Positions 34,172 to 43,098 of a stretch of DNA of 64,000 nt are shown in pieces. The notes below the pieces were generated by a model. The model had not been told where the DNA came from. It did no database searches and saw only the letters and a list, made by a program, of their open reading frames with translations. Numbering within the stretch: position 1 is the stretch's first letter; each line of letters begins with the position of its first letter. The position numbers and the translations under genes are program-made. This DNA is from Amycolatopsis vancoresmycina (GTDB lineage: Bacteria > Actinomycetota > Actinomycetes > Mycobacteriales > Pseudonocardiaceae), in the NCBI RefSeq assembly GCF_000716785.1, contig NZ_JNYY01000001.1, forward strand, positions 1-64,000. Reading direction: 5' to 3'.

Positions 34172-35760
34172 CCCACACACGGACGGCGGTGGTCCTGGCC
34201 GGCGCGCTCGCCCTCGTGGCCACGGCCTGCGGGGGACCGGGCAGCGCCGGGACCAGCGGCGGCGCACTGGCCGACGGCAAGACGTTCACCCTGGGGATCG
34301 CCTCCGACCCCGGCAACCTCGACCCGCACATGTCGGTGCTCTCGGTGACCAACCAGGTCAACCGGTTCCTCTACGACCCGCTGCTCGAACTCGCCCCCGA
34401 CGGCAAGCCGCTCCCGGCGCTCGCCGGGAAGTGGGACGCCACGAACACCACGGCGAAGTTCACCCTGCGCCCGGGCATCACCTGCGCCGACGGCAGCCCG
34501 CTGACCGCCGCCGACGTCGCGGCGAACATCGCCTTCGTCGGCGACCCGGCCAACAAGTCGCCCTACGCCGGCTTGACGATCGCGCCCGGCACGAAGGCCG
34601 CCGCCGACGAAGCGACCCGGACGATCACCGTGACCAGCGGCGCGCCCGACGCGTTCCTGCTCCGCAACGTCGGCAGCCTGCCGATCGTCTGCGGCAAGGG
34701 CCTGGCCGACCGCAAGCTGCTGGCCACCGGCGGCAGCGGCACCGGCATGTTCGCCGTCACCGAGGTCGTGCCGAACGACCACTACACGTTCACCCGCCGC
34801 AAGGACTACACGTGGGGACCGGGGGACTGGCAGGGGCAGCAGCCGGGCCTGCCGGACAAGGTCGTCGCCCGGGTCGTCCCGAACACCGCGACGGCGGCGA
34901 ACCTGCTGCTGTCCGGCGAACTGAACGCCGGCCAGATCAACGGGCCGGACCGCCAGCGGCTCGAAGCGCGCAAGCTCTTCCACGCGGACTTCCTCGCCCC
35001 GCTCGGGGAGATCTTCTACAACCAGGCCGCCGGGCGCCCCGGCCAGGACGAGGCCGTGCGGCGCGCGCTCACCCAGGCGCTCGACCTGGCCCAGCTCGGC
35101 AAGGTGCTGACCACCGGCACCGGCAAGCCGTCGCAGAGCCTGGTCACGGCCGAGCCGAGGGCGTGCTCGGGCGACACCGTCACCGGCCACCTGCCGAACC
35201 ACGACCCGGCCGCGGCTGCGTCCACTTTGGACACCGCGGGCTGGAAGGCGGGCCCGGACGGCGTGCGCACCAAGGGCGGCAAGCGGCTGGCGCTGACCGT
35301 CCTCTACGGCACCCAGCTCGGCCCGACGATGGCCCCCACCGCCGAACTCGTCCAGCAGACGTGGAAGGCCCTCGGCGCCGAGGTCACGCTCAAGGCCGTC
35401 GACAGCCCCGGGCTGTCCCAGGTGCTGTTCGGCACCGGCGAGTGGGAGGTCTCGCTCGGCCCGCTCGGGCTCACCCTGCCCAGCCAGCTGGTGCCGTTCG
35501 TGTCCGGCCCGGCGGCGCCGGACGGGACCAACTTCGGCCACATCGCCAACCCGGCGTACGAGCAGAGCGTGAAGCAGGCGGCGTCGATGAGCGGCGAGAC
35601 CAGCTGCCCGGCCTGGCAGGCCGCCGAGACCGCGCTGGTCAAGCGCGTCGACGTGGTGCCCTACATCGACTCCGTCGTGCCGTACTACGCGAGCGGTTCC
35701 CGGTTCGAGGTCAGCCAGGGCAGCGTCACGCCGTCGTCGATCCGGATGTACGCGCGATGA
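34168..35760 (+). CDS. Peptide ABC transporter substrate-binding lipoprotein
   Basis: A 530-residue family 5 (DppA/OppA) solute receptor. The lipobox VATAC places the lipid-modified Cys at residue 21. The SBP_bac_5 domain follows, with FTLGIASDPGNLDPH, FTLRPGITCADGSPLTAADV and a hinge region near TLTVLYGTQ-type strands. It captures peptides outside the membrane for the permeases downstream. The start overlaps the previous stop (ATGA). The receptor determines specificity, which sequence cannot give; context suggests D-residue peptides such as wall-derived ones. Confidence 0.93.
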   Translation: MTHTRTAVVLAGALALVATACGGPGSAGTSGGALADGKTFTLGIASDPGNLDPHMSVLSVTNQVNRFLYDPLLELAPDGKPLPALAGKWDATNTTAKFTLRPGITCADGSPLTAADVAANIAFVGDPANKSPYAGLTIAPGTKAAADEATRTITVTSGAPDAFLLRNVGSLPIVCGKGLADRKLLATGGSGTGMFAVTEVVPNDHYTFTRRKDYTWGPGDWQGQQPGLPDKVVARVVPNTATAANLLLSGELNAGQINGPDRQRLEARKLFHADFLAPLGEIFYNQAAGRPGQDEAVRRALTQALDLAQLGKVLTTGTGKPSQSLVTAEPRACSGDTVTGHLPNHDPAAAASTLDTAGWKAGPDGVRTKGGKRLALTVLYGTQLGPTMAPTAELVQQTWKALGAEVTLKAVDSPGLSQVLFGTGEWEVSLGPLGLTLPSQLVPFVSGPAAPDGTNFGHIANPAYEQSVKQAASMSGETSCPAWQAAETALVKRVDVVPYIDSVVPYYASGSRFEVSQGSVTPSSIRMYAR

Positions 35761-36737
35761 CCACGGCGGCGGTGCCCGCGCGGCTGCGCGGCGGCGGCTG
35801 GCCCGCGTTCGCCGCGCGGCGGCTGACCCGGTTCGCCGTTTCGCTGTGGGCGCTGGTCACCGCGGCCTTCCTGATGATCCACCTGGTCCCGGGCGACCCC
35901 GTGCGCGCCGCGCTCGGGATGACCGCCCCGGCCGACCTGGTGCGGGCGAAACGGCTGGAACTCGGCCTCGACGACCCGCTGTGGGTGCAGTACGGGCACT
36001 ACCTGCGCGGCCTGGTCACCGGCGAGTTCGGGACGTCAATGGCGAGCGGCCAGCCGGTCGCGCAGGTGATCGGCGACCGGCTGCCGTCGACCCTGCAGCT
36101 GGCGGTCCTGGCCTTCGCGGTCGTCGTCGCCGTCGCGATCCCGCTCGGCGTGACCTTCGCGGTGCTGACCCGCGGCGGCCGCCGCCGCGGCAGCGAGCTG
36201 GCCTTCACCTCGGTGAGCGCCTTCCTCGCCGCCGTCCCGGAATTCCTGATCGCGGTCACGCTGGTGGCGCTGCTCGCGGTCGGCCTCGGCTGGTTCCCGG
36301 TGGCCGGCAGCGACGACGCGAGCGCGTACGTGCTGCCGGTCGCGGCCCTGGCCACCGGCCCGTCGGCGGTGCTCGCCCGGATCGTGCGGGTGGAGCTGCT
36401 TTCCGTGCTGGGCGCCGACTTCGTCCGCACCGCGCGGGCGAAGCGGCTGCCCGCGCGACTGGTCTACGTCCGGCACGCGCTGCCGAACGCGCTGACCGCG
36501 ACGCTGACCCTGGGCGGGCTGATGCTGACCGGGATGGTCGCGGGCACGGTACTGGTGGAGAACGTGTTCGCCTGGCCCGGCCTCGGCTCGACGATCGTGC
36601 AGTCGATCCTCCAGAAGGACTACCCGCTGGTCCAGGGGATCGTGCTGGTCTACGGCGTCGGCGTGCTGCTGGTGAACCTGCTGGTCGACGTCGTGCTCGG
36701 GCTGCTGGACCCGCGCTCGGCCATTCGGGAGGCGTGA
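35757..36737 (+). CDS. Peptide ABC transporter permease (DppB type)
   Basis: A 326-residue permease with six helices. The N-terminal helix RFAVSLWALVTAAFLMIHLVPGDP is characteristic of DppB/OppB. The coupling EAA-like loop is ELLSVLGADFVRTARAKRL near residue 212-230, followed by YVRHALPNAL. It overlaps the receptor gene by ATGA and is followed after one base by the fused permease-ATPase gene. Confidence 0.93.
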   Translation: MTTAAVPARLRGGGWPAFAARRLTRFAVSLWALVTAAFLMIHLVPGDPVRAALGMTAPADLVRAKRLELGLDDPLWVQYGHYLRGLVTGEFGTSMASGQPVAQVIGDRLPSTLQLAVLAFAVVVAVAIPLGVTFAVLTRGGRRRGSELAFTSVSAFLAAVPEFLIAVTLVALLAVGLGWFPVAGSDDASAYVLPVAALATGPSAVLARIVRVELLSVLGADFVRTARAKRLPARLVYVRHALPNALTATLTLGGLMLTGMVAGTVLVENVFAWPGLGSTIVQSILQKDYPLVQGIVLVYGVGVLLVNLLVDVVLGLLDPRSAIREA

Positions 36738-36738
36738 C

Positions 36739-38616
36739 ATGGCTCGACGCGGGACGTGGGCGGCCGCGGTGCGCACCCCGGTGGGCGCGTGCTCGGCGGT
36801 GCTGCTGGCCCTGGTCGTCGCACTGGCGGCGCTGGCCCCGCTGCTGTGGGGCGACGGCGCCGCCGCGATCGACACCGACGCGATCGGCCAGGGACCGTCC
36901 GGGGCGCACCCGTTCGGCACCGACTCCCTCGGCCGCGACCTGCTGCTGCGCACGCTGGTGGCGACCCGGCTCTCGGTCGGGCTGGCCGTGCTCGCGACCG
37001 CGATCGGCGCCGGCACCGGGGTTGTGCTCGGGACGCTGCCGTCGGTGCTGCCGCGCCGGGTGGGCCGGCTGCTCACCGCCGTCGTCGACATCGCCGTCGC
37101 GTTCCCCGGGCTGCTGCTGGCCCTGTTCCTCGCGGTGATCTTCGGCGTCGGCACGCACGGCGCGGTGCTGGCCATCGGGTTCGCGATGGCGCCGGCGTTC
37201 GCCCGGCTCGTGCAGACGCTGTCGGCGTCGGTGAGCGGACGCGACTTCGTCGCCGCGGCCCGGATCGCCGGCGTCGGCCGGATTCGGCTGCTGGCCCGGC
37301 ACGTGCTGCCGAACATCGGCGAGCCGCTCGTCGTGAACGCCACCATCGGGGCCGGTTCGGCGCTGCTGGCGTTCGCCGGGCTGTCGTTCCTCGGGATCGG
37401 CGTGCAGGCGCCGGACTACGACTGGGGACGGCTCCTGCGCGAAGGTCTGGACGGCATCTACGTCAACCCGGCGGCCGCGCTCGCCCCCGCCGGCGCGGTG
37501 GTGCTCGCCGGCCTGGCGTTCAACCTCGTCGGCGAGACGGTCGCCGCGGTGGTCGGGATCCGGACGCGCGTGACCCGGCGCGGCGCACCGTCGGCCCCGG
37601 CCGCGCGACCGGCGCTCGCGGAACACCCCGCGGACGCCGTGCTCGTCGTGGAGAACCTGCGGGTGGCGTTCCCCGGGCCGTCCGGCTGGACGGTCCCGGT
37701 GCGCGGGGTCACCTTCAGCGTCCGCGCCGGGGAAGCGATCGGCGTGGTCGGCGAATCCGGCTCCGGCAAGAGCCTGACCGCACTGGCCGTGTCCCGGCTG
37801 GTCGAAGCACCCGGCGTGGTCACCGCCGACCGGCTCGAGTTCGCCGGGAAGGCACTGGCCGACGCGTCGGACCGGGACCTCGGCACCGCGCTGGCCATGG
37901 TGTTCCAGGACCCGATGACGTCGTTCAACCCGGCCCGCCGGGTCGGCGGCCAGCTGGCCGAGGTGTCCGAGCAGCACCACGGCCTGTCCCGGCGCCAGGC
38001 GTTCGCCCGCGCGGTGGACCGGCTGGCCGCGGTCCGCGTCCCGGCCGCCGAGCGGCGCGCCCGGCAGTACCCGCACGAATTCTCCGGCGGCATGCGGCAG
38101 CGGGCGATGATCGGCATGGGCCTGATGGGCCGTCCGAAGCTGATCGTGGCCGACGAGCCGACGACCGCGCTCGACGTCACCGTGCAGCGGCAGGTGCTGC
38201 GCCTGCTGGCCCGCACGCGCGAAGCCGAGGGCGCGGCGATCCTGCTGATCAGCCACGACATCGCGGTCGTTTCCCAGACGTGCGAACGGATGCTGGTGAT
38301 GTACGCCGGCCGGATCGTCGAAGACCTGCCGACCGGGAGCCCGGCCCGGCACCCGTACACGCGCGCGCTGCTGGCCACCACGGTCGACCTCGACACCGAC
38401 CGCGACCAGCCCCTCGAAGTCATCCCCGGCCGCCCGCCGGAACCCGGCCAGGTGCCGGCGGGCTGCGCGTTCGCCGCCCGCTGCCCGCTGGCTTCCGAGC
38501 GCTGCCGCACCGAAGACCCGGTGCTCGAACCGGCGGGCGAGGGGCACCGGGTCGCCTGCTGGCACCCGCAGGTCACCGTCCTTTCCGGACAGTCGCATGA
38601 GGAGGGTGCCGCGTGA
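36739..38616 (+). CDS. Fused peptide ABC permease (DppC) and ATPase (DppD)
   Basis: A 625-residue bifunctional subunit. Residues 1 to about 275 are a DppC-type permease (six helices, coupling loop ASVSGRDFVAAARIAGVGR, then ARHVLPNIGEP). After a short linker, residues about 295-625 are an ATPase: Walker A GESGSGKS near residue 338, signature FSGGMRQRAM near 448, Walker B LIVADEPTTALDV near 468, and the oligopeptide-type C-terminal Cys cluster (CAFAARCPLASERC). Permease-ATPase fusions of this order occur in actinobacterial peptide importers. The gene overlaps the DppF-like gene by 4 bases. Confidence 0.93.
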   Translation: MARRGTWAAAVRTPVGACSAVLLALVVALAALAPLLWGDGAAAIDTDAIGQGPSGAHPFGTDSLGRDLLLRTLVATRLSVGLAVLATAIGAGTGVVLGTLPSVLPRRVGRLLTAVVDIAVAFPGLLLALFLAVIFGVGTHGAVLAIGFAMAPAFARLVQTLSASVSGRDFVAAARIAGVGRIRLLARHVLPNIGEPLVVNATIGAGSALLAFAGLSFLGIGVQAPDYDWGRLLREGLDGIYVNPAAALAPAGAVVLAGLAFNLVGETVAAVVGIRTRVTRRGAPSAPAARPALAEHPADAVLVVENLRVAFPGPSGWTVPVRGVTFSVRAGEAIGVVGESGSGKSLTALAVSRLVEAPGVVTADRLEFAGKALADASDRDLGTALAMVFQDPMTSFNPARRVGGQLAEVSEQHHGLSRRQAFARAVDRLAAVRVPAAERRARQYPHEFSGGMRQRAMIGMGLMGRPKLIVADEPTTALDVTVQRQVLRLLARTREAEGAAILLISHDIAVVSQTCERMLVMYAGRIVEDLPTGSPARHPYTRALLATTVDLDTDRDQPLEVIPGRPPEPGQVPAGCAFAARCPLASERCRTEDPVLEPAGEGHRVACWHPQVTVLSGQSHEEGAA

Positions 38617-39569
38617 GCGCACTGGAGTTCGACGCGGTGAGCGTCCGCTACGGGAAGCTGACCGCGGTCGACGGGGTCAGCCTGACCGTCCCTCCCGGAC
38701 AGGTCGTCGGCCTGGTCGGGGAGTCCGGCTCCGGCAAGTCGACCCTCGCACGGGCAGCGGCCGGACTGGCCCCGGTCAGCGCCGGGCGGGTGCTGCTCGG
38801 CGGCGTCGACGTGCGACGGCTGCCGCGGCGGCGTCCGCTGCAGATGGTGTTCCAGGACCCGTATTCGTCGCTCGACCCGCGGATGGCCGTCGGCGAGTCG
38901 ATCGCCGAGGCGATGCCGCCGGGCACGTCCCGCGCCGAGCGGCGGGCCGAGGTCGCCCGGCTGCTCGAGCTGGTGAACCTGGACCCGGACCGCGCCGCGG
39001 AGCTGCCCGGCCGCCTCTCCGGCGGGCAACGGCAGCGCGTGGCGCTCGCCCGGGCGCTGGCGGGCCGGCCGGAGGTGCTGATCGCCGACGAGATCACCTC
39101 GGCGCTCGACGTCTCGGTGCAGGGCGCCGTGCTCAACCTGGTCCGGGAGGTGCAGCGGCGGCTTTCGCTGTCGATGCTGTTCATCTCGCACAACCTCGCC
39201 GTGGTCCGGTACGTCAGCGACGTCGTCGCGGTGATGTACCTCGGCCGGATCGTCGAGGCCGGGCCCGCCGCGCAGGTCCTCACCGATCCGCAGCACCCCT
39301 ACACCCGCGAGCTGCTGGCCGCCGCGCCCTCGGCCCGGCGGAACCTGCTCGACGACCCCGGCGACGACCCGCTCGCCGACACCGAACCCGCCGACCCGCA
39401 CCACCCGCCGTCCGGCTGCCGCTACCACCCGCGCTGCCCGATCGGGCCGCTCGTGCACCCCGACCGCACCGCCTGCGTCACCGCCGACCCGGCCGGCGAC
39501 GCCGCGGGCCGGCCCCACTCCGCGGCGTGCCACTACGCCGCGAGCCATCCCACGAGGAGATCCGCATGA
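38613..39569 (+). CDS. Peptide ABC transporter ATP-binding protein (DppF type)
   Basis: A 318-residue ATPase. Walker A is GESGSGKST near residue 36-44, the signature LSGGQRQRVALARAL near residue 133, and Walker B VLIADEITSALDVS, with switch His in FISHNLAVV. The C-terminal oligopeptide-transporter domain has CRYHPRCPIGP with zinc/iron-cluster-like Cys. It is the second ATPase of the importer and pairs with the fused subunit. GTG 38613 overlaps the fusion gene, and its stop overlaps the peptidase fusion gene (ATGA). Confidence 0.93.
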   Translation: MSALEFDAVSVRYGKLTAVDGVSLTVPPGQVVGLVGESGSGKSTLARAAAGLAPVSAGRVLLGGVDVRRLPRRRPLQMVFQDPYSSLDPRMAVGESIAEAMPPGTSRAERRAEVARLLELVNLDPDRAAELPGRLSGGQRQRVALARALAGRPEVLIADEITSALDVSVQGAVLNLVREVQRRLSLSMLFISHNLAVVRYVSDVVAVMYLGRIVEAGPAAQVLTDPQHPYTRELLAAAPSARRNLLDDPGDDPLADTEPADPHHPPSGCRYHPRCPIGPLVHPDRTACVTADPAGDAAGRPHSAACHYAASHPTRRSA

Positions 39570-42500
39570 CCCGACGTCCCGGCATCGACGACCTGTACGC
39601 CTTCGAGTTCCCCGAGCAGCTGGCGATTTCGCCCGACGGCCGCCGGATCGCGTACGTGCTGCGCACCGCCGACCGCGCCCAGGACGAGGACACCCGCTCG
39701 CTGTGGCTCGTCGGCACCGAGGACGGCGAGCCGCGCCGGCTCACCCGTGGCCCGGCCGACCTGGCGCCGGCGTGGTCGCCGGACGGCACGCGGCTCGCCT
39801 TCCTGCGCGCCCAGGACGGCCCGCCGCAGCTGTGGCTGCTCCCGGCCGACGGCGGCGAGCCCGAGCAGGTCAGCACGCTCCCGCTCGGCGCGGGAACGCC
39901 GGTGTGGCGCCCGGACGGCACCGAGATCGCCTTCGCCGCCCCGGTCGACCTCGCCGCGGACGAAGGCGAAGACGCCGCCGCCCGCGCCCGCCGCGCGAGC
40001 GCTCCGGTGGTCGCCGACCGGCTCGACTTCAAGGCCGACGGCGCCGGGCTGCTGCGGACCCTGCGCAAGCACGTCCACGTCCTCGACGTCGCCACCGGCG
40101 AGGTCCGGCGGGTGACGTCGGGGGACTGGCACGCCGGCGACCCCGCCTGGTCGCCGGACGGCACGCTGCTGGCCTTCCCGGCGGGCCCGGAAGCCGACGC
40201 CGACCTGACGTTCCGCTCCGGCGCGTACGTCGTCGAGCCCGGGGACCGCGGGGCCGAGCCGCGGCTGATCGGTTCCGGCGAGGGCATGTGCGGCGCGGTC
40301 GCGTGGACCGCCGACGGCGCCGCGCTCCTGGCCGTCGGCCGCCGTGACACCGCACCCGGGCACCTCCAGCTGCTGCGGATCCCCGTGGACGGCGGGGAAA
40401 CCACCGACCTGGCCGCCCCGCTGGACCGGAACGTCATGCCGGGCGCGCCGGGCTACCCCGGCGCGCTCCCGCAGCTTTCCGGCACCAGCGTGCTGTTCTG
40501 CGCGCGCGACCGCGGCTACACCCACCTGTACGCGGTCGACGGTGCCGGGCCGCGGCTCGTCGTGGGCGGCGCCGGGACGACCGTGGCGGCGATGTCCGTC
40601 GCCGGGGACACGGCGGCGATCGTGCTGGCCACGCCGACGTCGTACGGGGAGATCGCGACGGTCAGCCTGCCCGGCGGCGAGGTCGAGGTGCGCACCGCGC
40701 ACGGGCCCGCCGACCTCGAGCCGTTCACCCACGAGGAGCGGGAGTTCACCGTCTCCGACGGCACGACCGTGTCCGGCTGGCTGCTGCGCGACCCCGCCCG
40801 CACCGGCCCGCGGCCGCTGCTGCTGGACATCCACGGCGGCCCGCACAACGCCTGGAGCGGCACCGCCGACGCCGTGCACCTCTACCACCAGGAGCTCGCC
40901 GCCCGCGGCTGGGCGGTGCTGCTGCTCAACCCGCGCGGCAGCGACGGCTACGGCGAAGCGTTCTACACCGCGGCCGTCGGCGCCTGGGGCCTCGCCGACG
41001 CGAAGGACTTCCTCGAGCCCCTGGACGACCTCGTCGCCGAGGGCGTGGCCGACGCGCAGCGGCTCGCGGTGGCGGGGTACAGCTACGGCGGCTTCATGAC
41101 CTGCTACCTGACCAGCCGGGACGACCGGTTCGCCGCGGCCGTCGCGGGCGGGGTGGTGTCCGACGTGGTCAGCATGGCCGGGACGTCCGATGCCGGGCAC
41201 TACCTCGGCTTCGCCGAACTCGATGCGCTGCCGTCGGAGAACCGGGCGCACTACGCGGCCCTTTCCCCGCTGTCCCAGGTGGAAAAGGTGCGCACGCCGA
41301 CTCTGGTGGTGCAGGGCGCGGCCGACGACCGGTGCCCGGCCGGGCAGGCCGAGCAGTGGTTCACCGCGCTGCGCGAGCAGGGTGTGCCGGCGCGGATGGT
41401 GCTCTACCCCGGCGCGTCGCACCTGTTCATCCTGAACGGGAAGCCGTCCCACCGCACGGACTTCAACCGGCGCATCGTCGACTGGGTTTCGCAGTACGCG
41501 GGCGAGCCGGGCAAGCCGGCCCGGGTGCCGCTGGACGCCGCGCACTGGCGGCGGCGCCTGGCCGAACTCGCGCGCAAGCACCGCGTCCCGGGCGCGTCGC
41601 TGGGCATCCTGCGCGGCGACGACCGGGTGGTGGCGAGCCACGGCGTGCTCAACACCGCGACCGGCGTCGAGGTGACCGACGACTCGGTGTTCCAGATCGG
41701 CTCGATCACCAAGGTCTGGACGGCCACGGTGGCGATGCAGCTGATCGACGAGGGCCTGCTGGACCTCGACGCGCCGGTCGCCGACGTGCTGCCCGAGCTG
41801 CGGCTGGCCGACCCCGACGTCACCAAGCAGGTGACCCTGCGGCACCTGCTCACCCACACGAGCGGCATCGACGGCGACGTCTTCACCGACACCGGCCGCG
41901 GCGACGACTGCATCGAGAAGTTCGTCGGCCTGCTGCCGGAGGTCGCGCAGAACCACCCGCTCGGGGCGACGCTGTCCTACTGCAACTCCGGGTTCGTGCT
42001 GGCCGGCCGGGTGATCGAGAAGCTCACCGGGCAGACCTGGGACGCGGCCCTGCGCGAGCGGCTGTTCACCCCACTGGGGCTCACCCACACGGGGACGTTG
42101 CCGGAGGAGGCGCTGCTGCACCGAGCGGCGATGGGCCACGTCGCGGCGGGCGACGGCGAGCCGCAGCCGGCCCCGGCGTGGGGCCTGCCGCGCTCGGCGG
42201 GCCCGGCCGGCCTGATCACGGCGTCGGCGGCGGACGTGCTGGCGTTCGCACGGATGCACCTGGCGGGCGGGCTCGACGTGCTGTCGGAGGCGTCGGCGGC
42301 GGCGATGACCGAGTGGCAGGCGGACATGCCGGACAAGCACACGCTGGGCGACTCGTGGGGCCTCGGCTGGATCCGCTTCGACTGGGACGGCCACCGCGTG
42401 ATCGGCCACGACGGCAACACGATCGGGCAGTCGGCGTTCCTCCGGCTGCTGCCCTCGCACGGCCTGGCGGTCACGCTGCTCACCAACGGCGGCAACACCC

Positions 42501-42880
42501 GCGACCTGTACGAGGAGCTGTACCGCGAGATCTTCGCCGCGCTGGCCGGGGTGGCGCTGCCGCAGCCGGTTTCGCCTCCCGCGGCGCCGCCGTCGGTCGA
42601 CGTCGCGGAGTACCTCGGGGTGTACGAGCGCGCGTCGATGCGGATCGAGGTGTTCGAAGGGGAGACGGGCCTGCGGATGCGGCAGACGGTCACGGGCCCG
42701 ATCGCGGCCCTCGTGCCGGAACCGACGACCGAGCACGACCTGATCCCGCTCGGCGGACCGCAGTTCGCGTTCCGCGAGCCGGGCGCGCGGTCGTGGATTT
42801 CGGCGACGTTCTACACGCTGCCGACGGGGGAGCGGTACCTCCACAGCGGCGTCCGCGCGACCCCGAAGGTGCCGGCATGA
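39566..42880 (+). CDS. Fusion of S9 acyl-peptide hydrolase and beta-lactamase-fold hydrolase
   Basis: A 1104-residue two-enzyme protein. Residues 1 to about 400 are an S9-type beta-propeller with WSPDG repeats. About 410-645 is the prolyl-oligopeptidase catalytic domain, with oxyanion HGGPHNAW, nucleophile Ser506 in GYSYGGFM, Asp in GAADDRC and His619 in PGASHLF. From about 655 a second hydrolase follows, with SITK at residues 713-716, SYCNSGF and HDGNTIGQS, then a lipocalin-like C-terminal domain. The second half parallels the stand-alone hydrolase at 31899-33284. No stop or shift separates the halves. It ends the operon. Both active sites look intact, suggesting sequential trimming of peptides in the cytoplasm. 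Confidence 0.92.
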   Translation: MTRRPGIDDLYAFEFPEQLAISPDGRRIAYVLRTADRAQDEDTRSLWLVGTEDGEPRRLTRGPADLAPAWSPDGTRLAFLRAQDGPPQLWLLPADGGEPEQVSTLPLGAGTPVWRPDGTEIAFAAPVDLAADEGEDAAARARRASAPVVADRLDFKADGAGLLRTLRKHVHVLDVATGEVRRVTSGDWHAGDPAWSPDGTLLAFPAGPEADADLTFRSGAYVVEPGDRGAEPRLIGSGEGMCGAVAWTADGAALLAVGRRDTAPGHLQLLRIPVDGGETTDLAAPLDRNVMPGAPGYPGALPQLSGTSVLFCARDRGYTHLYAVDGAGPRLVVGGAGTTVAAMSVAGDTAAIVLATPTSYGEIATVSLPGGEVEVRTAHGPADLEPFTHEEREFTVSDGTTVSGWLLRDPARTGPRPLLLDIHGGPHNAWSGTADAVHLYHQELAARGWAVLLLNPRGSDGYGEAFYTAAVGAWGLADAKDFLEPLDDLVAEGVADAQRLAVAGYSYGGFMTCYLTSRDDRFAAAVAGGVVSDVVSMAGTSDAGHYLGFAELDALPSENRAHYAALSPLSQVEKVRTPTLVVQGAADDRCPAGQAEQWFTALREQGVPARMVLYPGASHLFILNGKPSHRTDFNRRIVDWVSQYAGEPGKPARVPLDAAHWRRRLAELARKHRVPGASLGILRGDDRVVASHGVLNTATGVEVTDDSVFQIGSITKVWTATVAMQLIDEGLLDLDAPVADVLPELRLADPDVTKQVTLRHLLTHTSGIDGDVFTDTGRGDDCIEKFVGLLPEVAQNHPLGATLSYCNSGFVLAGRVIEKLTGQTWDAALRERLFTPLGLTHTGTLPEEALLHRAAMGHVAAGDGEPQPAPAWGLPRSAGPAGLITASAADVLAFARMHLAGGLDVLSEASAAAMTEWQADMPDKHTLGDSWGLGWIRFDWDGHRVIGHDGNTIGQSAFLRLLPSHGLAVTLLTNGGNTRDLYEELYREIFAALAGVALPQPVSPPAAPPSVDVAEYLGVYERASMRIEVFEGETGLRMRQTVTGPIAALVPEPTTEHDLIPLGGPQFAFREPGARSWISATFYTLPTGERYLHSGVRATPKVPA

Positions 42881-43041
42881 GCCGGATCACGTCGGGGAAC
42901 ACCGGCGGCGGCGTGGCGTTGTAAGGGGTGTCGGTACGGCGGTGTCCCCGGGCCTCACCCCTTGCCTTCACGGAATACCTGTCATGACGGAGCCGTGTTG
43001 TGCCTTCCGCCGCGAGGCGACCCCCGTACCGGCCCCGAACT

Positions 43042-43091
43042 CCCGCTTCCGCTCGCAGGTCTCCCCCCAGCCTTCGCCGAGCGGAAGCGGG
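43042..43091. terminator. Hairpin between the convergent operon and exporter gene
   Basis: A perfect 14-base stem: CCCGCTTCCGCTCG at 43042-43055 and CGAGCGGAAGCGGG at 43078-43091, with a 22-base loop. It lies 7 bases beyond the minus-strand MFS stop (43099) and downstream of the plus-strand operon, so it can end both transcripts. Confidence 0.7.
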
Positions 43092-43098
43092 CCTTCCG

